Below, one piece after another: positions 1 to 6,631 of a DNA stretch of 9,382 nt. Position 1 is the first letter of the stretch, and every line of letters begins with the position of its first letter. The notes under the pieces are model-generated. The model had not been told where the DNA came from, ran no database searches, and saw nothing but the letters and a program-made list of their open reading frames with translations. This DNA comes from Candidatus Micrarchaeia archaeon (GTDB lineage Archaea > Micrarchaeota > Micrarchaeia > Anstonellales > Bilamarchaeaceae): the NCBI GenBank assembly GCA_041650355.1, contig JBAZLI010000034.1, positions 1-9,382 of the forward strand, read 5' to 3'. Both the position numbers and the translations under genes were made by a program.

Positions 1-1196
1 AAGAAGCGCGGGTTCTTTGGCTCAGGGAGGAAAGATTGGGAGCATATGTCATCGGACTGGGCGAAGTTCGGGTCCACGAGCGCGCAATTTTCGCAGCTGA
101 GCGGCCCTATCCCGTACAGGCTATAGAGGGAGAATCCTATTATGCCTCCGGCCGCGAAAGGCTCTATGTTCGGCGCGTAGAGCATGGAGTATGCGTTGCC
201 CACGGTCTCTTTGGTCCACTCGCACGAGAGGTCCGAACTGGGGCCTTCATCGAACATCGTGTAAATTATTATGGAGGGTTTTGAATAAACCGTGCGGTTG
301 TCCCGTATATATGTCTTGAGCACGCTCTTTGAGAAGTTCGAGGCGCGCCATATCATGTCCTTCGGGTTGCAGTCGCTGAAATAATGGGAATTCAGCCCGT
401 AGGCTACAAGGTCCGGCTCGCTGCACTGGCAGTCCATGAAATAGCTCCTGGTGAGGTTGTACTCGCTCGTGCCGTTGAGCTTCACGCCCAGCGCGACCAG
501 GCAGTTCGGGCAATTGCTTCGTATCGCCTTTATCTGGTCTGAGATGTTGTAATGGTACATTTTTTCTTCATCGTCGGTTAGTTCTGCATCCGTCACTATT
601 ATCACCGGCCCGGCGCCCTTGAGGGCCGCGGCTATTTCCGCTGTGCGCGTGATGTTTATGTTCCTGGGCTGGCTGTAGAGAACGTAAACAGGTATCACGC
701 CCTTGTCCAGCAGGCACTCGGCGCGCTCCTTCGCAGGCAGCGGGTAGGTCATCTGCTTGTTGGCTACCAGCCATTTCACGCTCATCTGCATCGTGTTGTT
801 GCAATACGTGTTGGCGTCAGCGAAGGAGAGGAACGAGGGCCCCGCACCGACCATGAAATTGCGCACCGAAGCGTTTGCAGGTGTGTGGAGCTTGGTTATT
901 TCGTAGTACCTGGTTTCGTTGCATTCGGCGAAATAGCACACCCCGCCTTTCAGGGAGGATTTGTAGAAAAGGTTGAACGGGAATGAAGGGGCGCTGACGT
1001 TCTCGCAAATCATGCCTATGCACGAGCCGTTGTGGAATCTGGCCAGGTCCTGGGACGCGTTCATGGTGAAGTTCTGGGGCTTCATTTCTCCGGCAACGCC
1101 ACGCATGGATTCGCTCAAATCGCTGTATGCGCAGCCTGAGGAGAGCAGGAGCGCGAGGAACGATAGCGCAAAAAATGAGATGGTCGTGTTTTTCAT
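1..1196 (-). CDS. Putative secreted lipoprotein-like protein with a TIM-barrel (glycoside-hydrolase-like) domain, partial
   Basis: The frame is open from the ATG at 1196 to the left edge with no stop, giving 398 visible residues; the C-terminus lies outside the window. Residues 1-22 form a signal peptide whose hydrophobic core ends in LLSSGC, a lipobox-like site with Cys22 as the possible lipidated residue. The visible part has 16 cysteines, including CPNC (229-232), CQC (256-258) and CENC (368-371), and about 14 N-X-S/T sequons, as expected of a disulphide-bonded, glycosylated outside protein. Residues 163-365 alternate beta strands and helices: VIPVYVLYS (167-175), PVIIVTDAEL (197-206), CLVALGVKL (232-240), DLVAYGLNSHYF (262-273), SIIIYTMFDEG (308-318), IIGFSLYSLYG (352-362). 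This resembles the last strands of a clan GH-A barrel, with Glu205 and Glu317 near the usual acid positions, but catalysis is unproven. The start lies 4 bases after the stop of the giant upstream gene, so the two are probably co-transcribed and translationally coupled. The CDS is near certain; the fold is moderate inference. Confidence 0.92.
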   Translation of the reverse strand, partial: MKNTTISFFALSFLALLLSSGCAYSDLSESMRGVAGEMKPQNFTMNASQDLARFHNGSCIGMICENVSAPSFPFNLFYKSSLKGGVCYFAECNETRYYEITKLHTPANASVRNFMVGAGPSFLSFADANTYCNNTMQMSVKWLVANKQMTYPLPAKERAECLLDKGVIPVYVLYSQPRNINITRTAEIAAALKGAGPVIIVTDAELTDDEEKMYHYNISDQIKAIRSNCPNCLVALGVKLNGTSEYNLTRSYFMDCQCSEPDLVAYGLNSHYFSDCNPKDMIWRASNFSKSVLKTYIRDNRTVYSKPSIIIYTMFDEGPSSDLSCEWTKETVGNAYSMLYAPNIEPFAAGGIIGFSLYSLYGIGPLSCENCALVDPNFAQSDDICSQSFLPEPKNPRF

Positions 1197-1200
1197 ATAA

Positions 1201-4200
1201 TCATCCGCCGGCTCTGCCGCACTTCGGGCACAATCGCCCCCTTGTCACGTGGCCCACGCCGCAGTACATGCACGTGTGAACGTCAGTGGGGAATTTCGCG
1301 TACCTGTCCTTCAGGGCCGACCCGACCTTCTGGAGCATGGTTGCCTTGCCCTTGCGCGTCGCGGCCGCCTGCGCGAAATCCGGCATCTGGCCGCCTGCTA
1401 TGTCTTCCTGGATGCTCTCCGCGGACCGGTTGGCGCTTTTCCTGATGCTCCTGTAAGCTTGGTATGCAGCCTGGGCTATCGGGACGCTCCACCCGAAAGG
1501 CCCTCCGGCAGCAAGAGCCACCGAGCTGGTGACTCCAATGGACAATTTCGATTCGCCGAGCCATTTGGTGCCCCAATAGGCTGCGGTGGGCCAGGAAAGG
1601 GGCGCCCACATTGGATTATCAAGCGGGCTGTAGCCGGTGAATTCCTGCTGGAACTGCAGCCTCTTCGCCTCAGCGGATATACCCCTGCGCGCCATCGAGA
1701 AAGAGGACTGCCTCTGGACGTAAGCGTCGTTCGCGTAGTAATTCCTCCACATCTCGCTCTGGGCCGCGCTTCCGCCCGTCACGTCGCTCACCAGGTAGCG
1801 CGCGTTCCTCGCGGCCATCTTCCCCTGTCCCATGTAATCAATGTAGGAAACGCCCGGGTTCGCGGTATCGGTTATGTACGGCGTGTACTGGCCTCCCTTG
1901 TATTGCAGGAAATCTTCTGGGACCTGCTTGAGCTGGGCGTAGGCTAATTCGCGGCCTGCCCTTCCGCTCCTCTGCGCCTGGGAGCCGTCCAGATAAGAGC
2001 CTATATACGGAATGTGGGAAAGCGCCGAGAACCATTTGTACTCGTTCAGCGGCTTGTTAGCGCTATTCAACAATTTATTGAACCTTTCAGATTTAGACTC
2101 GGCCCATTGCCCTCCGTTGTCCGTAGGGTCCAAACTCGGGAAGAAATACGAGATTAGATTGAGGCCAGGCGTTGCATGGATTGTGCGCGCGAGCATGTAG
2201 GCTGGTTTGAATTTACCCAACGTAAATATGGATTCTGCCGGGTTGAGGAGCGCTCTCCACTTCTGGGCGCCCGTGTACTCAACATGGGGCCAGGGTTCCA
2301 TCAGGTCTATGTCCCCGCCAGGGCCGATATTCTTGTCCCATAAAGTGGGGTAGCCGTAAGTAGCGGTCTGGAAGCCCCTCATCATGCGCACGAACGGGCT
2401 TGCGAACGCCCAATTGAGCGTGTTCGCGCGCTGGTAGGTCTGCGCGAAGAACCAGGTGAGGGGCTTGAGGAACGTCCTTTCGCCCCCGAACTCGTGGGAT
2501 TCGGGGTGCATGGCGCCGCCTCTGTGATAAAGGGTGTTGAGGTACCATTGGCGGCCCCACTGGGTGGAGCTTCCCCTCGGGTCCCTGGTCACGGAGTCCA
2601 TCCACCCTATGAAGAAGCGCTGGAAGGAGTTCGCGTAGGCGTTGTAGTCCGCATCGAGCACATTTTTTTCGTAATCTGTGTAGCCCGTGTCGTCCAAAAA
2701 TCCGCCGGACTTTATCCTTACCCTCATGTCGTGGCCGCGCTCCCTGTACAATTCGCTCACAGCGACGTTGTTGGCCATGGCCTCTGCCTGCGGCTTTCCT
2801 GAGGCGTACATCATCGGCTCCACGGTGTTCATTACTGCGTAGGACGCTTTCAGCAGGCCGCCGTAAAGGCTCTCCACGTTGGACCTGCCTATTACCTTGC
2901 CGAGAAGCTCGCCGAACTTGCCCACGCTCGGACCAATCCATTCCTTCGGGGAAACCAGTTTGAAGAAATCCATTTCCGGGTCCGACCATATGCTCTTCCA
3001 GTCGTGCGTGGTCTGGCTGAATTGATAGAGGAAGGTGAGCTTTATCTCAGCAGGGGCATCGGAATTTTTGAGCAGGTTCTTCGTGTGCTCCACTTCCTCG
3101 CGCGTGAGCGCCCTTATGGGCTGCAGGTTCGGGTCCACGCGCTGCCACGCGTTGAGCAGTTTGCTCTTCTCATCTTGGCTCATTTTTGAGCCGGCAATTT
3201 TTGCAAGCAGCTGCTCCATTGAAGCGATTCCTGCTATATCTATGCCCATGCTACGCGCGATTTCCTCGAACGAATCCACGTATTCTTTGGGGGGCTTGTT
3301 CCTTAGCTTTCCCAGCGCGTTCATTTCCTCCGCGAGCGCAGCGTATTTCGGGTTGCTGGCCATTTCCGTGTAGTATTTCCCGAACTTGTTGAAGTCGAAT
3401 GTGCGCTTCCCTTTTTCGTCTTCGAGCACGAATGTTCCGTTTATCACCCTGTCGAAATCGGAAATCACCATCCCTTTTATGTAGGGAACGTAACTGTAGT
3501 CGTGGGTGTACACAAAAGGCATCTTGGAATTCCTGAGCATGTCGTAAGTCACTGGCTTCTTGAGGAATTCCTCGAAGCTCTTCGCGTCGCCGCCTTCTTC
3601 CTTGTAAAGTTTTCTGAGCGCATCATTCGCTTTTGAATAGTAGTCCCAGGTCTCGTTGAAGAACTTGTACATGTCCACCCTTGAGAACCTGGTGAACGTG
3701 TCCGGCCTGGTGAACGAGCCGCTCGCGAAATCCCATTGGGAGCCGTTGAGCATGTGCGCGAGGCGGGTGTTCATGTGGGTTTCTATCAGGCCCCACGCGT
3801 CCTCCATCCTGGGCCGGTTAGCCCAGAATTTTTCCCCCCTCACTTCATGGAAAAGCGTGGCTTTCTGCCCGCCCATTCCTGGCAAACTTGTCCACGCGAA
3901 GTTCATGTTCGCGCGCCAGTTCTGGGGCTCCGGGATGCTTTCGGAGAGCATGGTGTACCACTGCTGCCTCTTGAGCGGGTTCGGGGTGGTCTCCTCTGCT
4001 TTCTTCTTCTCCTGCATGCCCACATTGAAAAGGAGGGCGGTCAATTTGTCAGGACCGCCAAGGCCAGCCAAAACATCGCCGCCGTGGCCGGTGAGGAAGG
4101 AACTCAAGTAACCGTTCATGATTTGTAAGAAAAGTTTCGCGTCGTCTTTACTGAAATTGAGGACGTCCCGAACAAAACTTTTTCTCACTGACTTTCCAGT

Positions 4201-6558
4201 AGCGATGTCGTATGAAGATACCAAATCGGCAGGATCGCTAGCGATCCATTTTTCAGTTTTGTTGGGGTCTTTGGTTTCATCAGGAGTTATGATGAATTTT
4301 CCATCGTGGCCTATAATGTGGCTCCCTATTTTCAAGAACGCGAGCTTGAACGCGTCAGCGACTGCAAAATGGTCGTATGACTTGATTATATCGTCTTCCT
4401 TGCCTTCCGGCAGCTTGAGCTTGCGGGCAGAATAGCGCTCCTTCATGAAACCCAGGTATTGCTGCTGGTCCAGGTACTCTTTCAGCGCGAGCCCGAGGAA
4501 GCCGAAATTGTGCCTTTCTTGGTTTTCCTCGTGTATGAAGCTGTTCCTTCCGGTCAGCACGAAAAATTTCCCGTTCTGGACTGAATCAAGGATGTTGACG
4601 TCATCCAGGTGGTGCTCCTTGCGCACCATCTCCACCAGCTTGGAGGTGCGGACGTGCTGCTGCTCGAAATCGTTCGCAGGCATTGCGTCTATCCGGCTCA
4701 ATCTAGCACTGAAGCCGTTTATCTGGTCCATGAATTCCTGGTGAAGGATGATATCATCCACGCGCAAGTTTCTGGACTTTATCCACCCATCATAAGCATG
4801 CATCAGTTCCTCGGCCCTTTCCTGTGGAGAGCGTTTGTAATTCTGCATTATGCGGACCATCTCCGGAGGCAGTTCCATGCCTTCAAGGTGCTGCATAAAC
4901 TCCGGGAGGCGGCCTTTTTTCATGAACATGTCCTTGAACTTGGTCTGGGATTCTATGAGCTCTGCTGCTTTTTCTGCGCCCACTTTCTGCCTGAGCTGGA
5001 CAACAATCTCGTGCCAGAGTATGTTCATCGAGATTTCGTCGAAATAGGCGTCGCGCGCGTCATCGTAGAACCTTTTGCTGTAATCCTGCACCTGGAACAA
5101 TTTCCCCAGGTTCATCTTCTTCGGGTCGGTCATGGAAGCGACTTCGAAGAGCTTCCTCTTCGGGTTCAGCCAGCCGAGCCATCCGCTCTTGGGCTTGAGG
5201 TCTTCCCCTGCTTTTTCCCGGGCGTTCAGCTTGCCATAGGTGCCTGTGCCCTGCATGGCCATGCGTATGGGCTTGGAAGCCGCGGCCTCTGTCATGAGGC
5301 GCCCGGTGCGCAACGAGTAGAATATGGAGCCGGCCGCTATGCCTATGAAAGTGCCTATCATGGGCACCTTGCGGACCTGGTTTATCACTGCCGAAACTAT
5401 CTTGGGCTGGTCTCCACCCACGGTGCCCATCCCTTTCTGGAGCTTCTCGTTCGCGATGCGCTGGTCCATTACCATGAGGAGCTGGTGCGGGAACTCCCTT
5501 CCGCGCATCACGTCTTTCCAGTCGCCGGCCCTCGCGGCCATCACCAGTTCCTTCTCGTCCATTGTGAGTATCCTGCGCCAATCCCCGCCCCTTGCAGCCT
5601 CTGCCTTCGCGAAATATTTTTTTATCGGGCTAATCCCAGAGGAATCTATCAGCCTTTCAATGTCCCTGCGCAGCCTTCCTCCGAAATCGAACTTCGCGTG
5701 CCTTGCAATCAGCTTGTCTATGTATCTCTGGTCCCACTTGCTGGGCATGCTGAGCCTTATGTTTCCAGCCCCGGCTATCAGGCTTCCATAGCTCATGGTT
5801 TTGGGCTTGGGTATGCGGGGCACGCTTATGTCCATGTACGCGAGCGGGCTCTTTCCGCTGTAGTACATGGAGGCGAGAAGAAGCCCGAACATTATCATGC
5901 CTGCGAGGCATTCGGCCCTGGTGGGGTCGAATATGGCGCGGTTCTGCAAAGCCTGGGCTATCGCGTTGAGCCCTCCTGCGTTAACGTCGTATATCACGAT
6001 TTCATGGACCGTAGGCTGGAGCACCTGGTCCCCGCGGAATTCTATGTAAACCGTCACTGAGGAGCCGTTGTAAAGCGGGTATGGGATTGTGCAGTTCCCG
6101 TACCAGAATTGTTTTGTAACTTCTTGGGGTGGGTCCATCGAGGCGTCCATGTAGGTTATGGTTGTGGACCTGTCGGTGTGAATCGGGTAGCAGTCGGATA
6201 TGTTCCGCTGCTGGCCCTGGCGGTCGTAATAGGTGAACCAGAGGGATGCGTTGTAAACCGGGTTTATGCTCATGTTCACGGTCACCGGGGAGCCGCCAGC
6301 CGGGTAGCCGGTGGAGCCCTCGAGTATCTGGTCGCCGTGCAGGAAACTCTGGACTTGCGCATCGAAATAGCCCATTCCCTGCGTGACGTTCATGGTCTGG
6401 TTCAGCGAGAAGAGAGAGGCTTCTATCGTCCCGTTGAATTCTGAAAGGCTTATGTATGTGGAGAAACAGGACGCGCAGGGGGTGGATGCGAAAAGCGCCG
6501 GAGCTAGCAAAAGAGCCAGTCCAAGCAGTGCGGCCTTGAGGAGGTTGCCCCTGAACAT
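1201..6558 (-). CDS. Giant membrane-anchored protein of unknown function with C-terminal zinc ribbon (1785 aa)
   Basis: I do not recognise this family. The 1785-residue frame is uninterrupted. Residues 1-25 are a signal peptide. Residues 26-215 form a beta-rich ectodomain with Cys28, 31, 123 and 156 and eight N-X-S/T sequons (42, 53, 57, 95, 103, 119, 155, 164). A transmembrane helix follows at 216-235, then a Lys/Arg/Pro-rich segment (236-253) typical of the cytoplasmic side. A second hydrophobic segment lies at 398-415 and a weaker one at 1672-1693. The stretch between is charged, helical and aromatic-rich. Residues 321-347 hold two AARxGDW copies 20 residues apart. Cys1763, 1766, 1777 and 1780 form a CX2C-X10-CX2C zinc ribbon at the extreme C-terminus. 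No cysteine occurs between 217 and 1763. The start is supported by the signal peptide directly after it and a TATA-like box about 28 bases upstream. Its partner is the secreted protein 4 bases downstream. A surface assembly, secretion or adhesion role is possible; no catalytic motif was recognised. Confidence 0.94.
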   Translation of the reverse strand: MFRGNLLKAALLGLALLLAPALFASTPCASCFSTYISLSEFNGTIEASLFSLNQTMNVTQGMGYFDAQVQSFLHGDQILEGSTGYPAGGSPVTVNMSINPVYNASLWFTYYDRQGQQRNISDCYPIHTDRSTTITYMDASMDPPQEVTKQFWYGNCTIPYPLYNGSSVTVYIEFRGDQVLQPTVHEIVIYDVNAGGLNAIAQALQNRAIFDPTRAECLAGMIMFGLLLASMYYSGKSPLAYMDISVPRIPKPKTMSYGSLIAGAGNIRLSMPSKWDQRYIDKLIARHAKFDFGGRLRRDIERLIDSSGISPIKKYFAKAEAARGGDWRRILTMDEKELVMAARAGDWKDVMRGREFPHQLLMVMDQRIANEKLQKGMGTVGGDQPKIVSAVINQVRKVPMIGTFIGIAAGSIFYSLRTGRLMTEAAASKPIRMAMQGTGTYGKLNAREKAGEDLKPKSGWLGWLNPKRKLFEVASMTDPKKMNLGKLFQVQDYSKRFYDDARDAYFDEISMNILWHEIVVQLRQKVGAEKAAELIESQTKFKDMFMKKGRLPEFMQHLEGMELPPEMVRIMQNYKRSPQERAEELMHAYDGWIKSRNLRVDDIILHQEFMDQINGFSARLSRIDAMPANDFEQQHVRTSKLVEMVRKEHHLDDVNILDSVQNGKFFVLTGRNSFIHEENQERHNFGFLGLALKEYLDQQQYLGFMKERYSARKLKLPEGKEDDIIKSYDHFAVADAFKLAFLKIGSHIIGHDGKFIITPDETKDPNKTEKWIASDPADLVSSYDIATGKSVRKSFVRDVLNFSKDDAKLFLQIMNGYLSSFLTGHGGDVLAGLGGPDKLTALLFNVGMQEKKKAEETTPNPLKRQQWYTMLSESIPEPQNWRANMNFAWTSLPGMGGQKATLFHEVRGEKFWANRPRMEDAWGLIETHMNTRLAHMLNGSQWDFASGSFTRPDTFTRFSRVDMYKFFNETWDYYSKANDALRKLYKEEGGDAKSFEEFLKKPVTYDMLRNSKMPFVYTHDYSYVPYIKGMVISDFDRVINGTFVLEDEKGKRTFDFNKFGKYYTEMASNPKYAALAEEMNALGKLRNKPPKEYVDSFEEIARSMGIDIAGIASMEQLLAKIAGSKMSQDEKSKLLNAWQRVDPNLQPIRALTREEVEHTKNLLKNSDAPAEIKLTFLYQFSQTTHDWKSIWSDPEMDFFKLVSPKEWIGPSVGKFGELLGKVIGRSNVESLYGGLLKASYAVMNTVEPMMYASGKPQAEAMANNVAVSELYRERGHDMRVRIKSGGFLDDTGYTDYEKNVLDADYNAYANSFQRFFIGWMDSVTRDPRGSSTQWGRQWYLNTLYHRGGAMHPESHEFGGERTFLKPLTWFFAQTYQRANTLNWAFASPFVRMMRGFQTATYGYPTLWDKNIGPGGDIDLMEPWPHVEYTGAQKWRALLNPAESIFTLGKFKPAYMLARTIHATPGLNLISYFFPSLDPTDNGGQWAESKSERFNKLLNSANKPLNEYKWFSALSHIPYIGSYLDGSQAQRSGRAGRELAYAQLKQVPEDFLQYKGGQYTPYITDTANPGVSYIDYMGQGKMAARNARYLVSDVTGGSAAQSEMWRNYYANDAYVQRQSSFSMARRGISAEAKRLQFQQEFTGYSPLDNPMWAPLSWPTAAYWGTKWLGESKLSIGVTSSVALAAGGPFGWSVPIAQAAYQAYRSIRKSANRSAESIQEDIAGGQMPDFAQAAATRKGKATMLQKVGSALKDRYAKFPTDVHTCMYCGVGHVTRGRLCPKCGRAGG

Positions 6559-6581
6559 GTGTAGAATTAGGGGTTTCAGAG

Positions 6582-6590
6582 TTTTTAAAT
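6582..6590 (-). promoter_or_regulatory. Putative archaeal TATA box of the giant-protein gene
   Basis: Read on the minus strand the sequence is ATTTAAAAA, in an otherwise GC-rich spacer. Its centre lies about 28 bases before the ATG at 6558. Archaeal transcription usually starts about 25-27 bases downstream of the TATA centre, so the transcript would begin at or within a few bases of the ATG. No GGAGG- or GGTG-like ribosome binding site precedes the ATG, which fits a leaderless or nearly leaderless mRNA. The BRE position (GTGAAC on the minus strand) is only a weak match. This is inferred from sequence and spacing alone. Confidence 0.55.
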
Positions 6591-6597
6591 GTTCACT

Positions 6598-6615
6598 ACG
6601 CGCGCATGCGTGCGT
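6598..6615. repeat. GC-rich imperfect inverted repeat in the spacer after carB
   Basis: The 18 bases are palindromic around 6606/6607, with 8 of 9 pairs matching; the mismatch is 6602 against 6611. The repeat starts 17 bases after the carB stop and lies just upstream of the TATA-like box of the next gene. A second short palindrome, AGCGCGCT, sits at 6620-6627. It could be a transcript-end hairpin for carB, an operator for the next gene, or simply local GC bias. No T-run follows it in the direction of transcription, so it does not look like a standard terminator. Confidence 0.3.
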
Positions 6616-6631
6616 TCGGAGCGCGCTTGAA

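Noticed and set aside
36..1200. Plus-strand small frames (for example 36-284 and 973-1200) as genes at the left end
   Set aside because: The minus strand is open through this whole stretch as one 398-residue frame with a signal peptide, many sequons and patterned cysteines, so the plus-strand frames are shadows.
1249..1947. A 232-residue plus-strand frame over the 3' part of the giant gene
   Set aside because: It is antisense to a well-supported gene, with an Arg/Gly/Pro-rich composition and no domain or promoter.
2279..2989. A 236-residue minus-strand frame inside the giant gene in another phase
   Set aside because: It shares the strand but not the phase of the giant gene, and its low-complexity Arg/Gly/His composition is typical of an out-of-frame shadow.
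4609..6060. A 483-residue open frame on the plus strand
   Set aside because: It lies wholly antisense to the giant gene, and its product is unusually rich in His, Leu, Val and Arg with no recognisable domain. Long antisense frames of this kind arise from codon bias. The minus-strand gene has a signal peptide, membrane segment and zinc ribbon, and is clearly the real one.
6559..6631. A classical terminator for carB
   Set aside because: A GC-rich inverted repeat is present, but no run of T follows it on the minus strand; read-through cannot be excluded.
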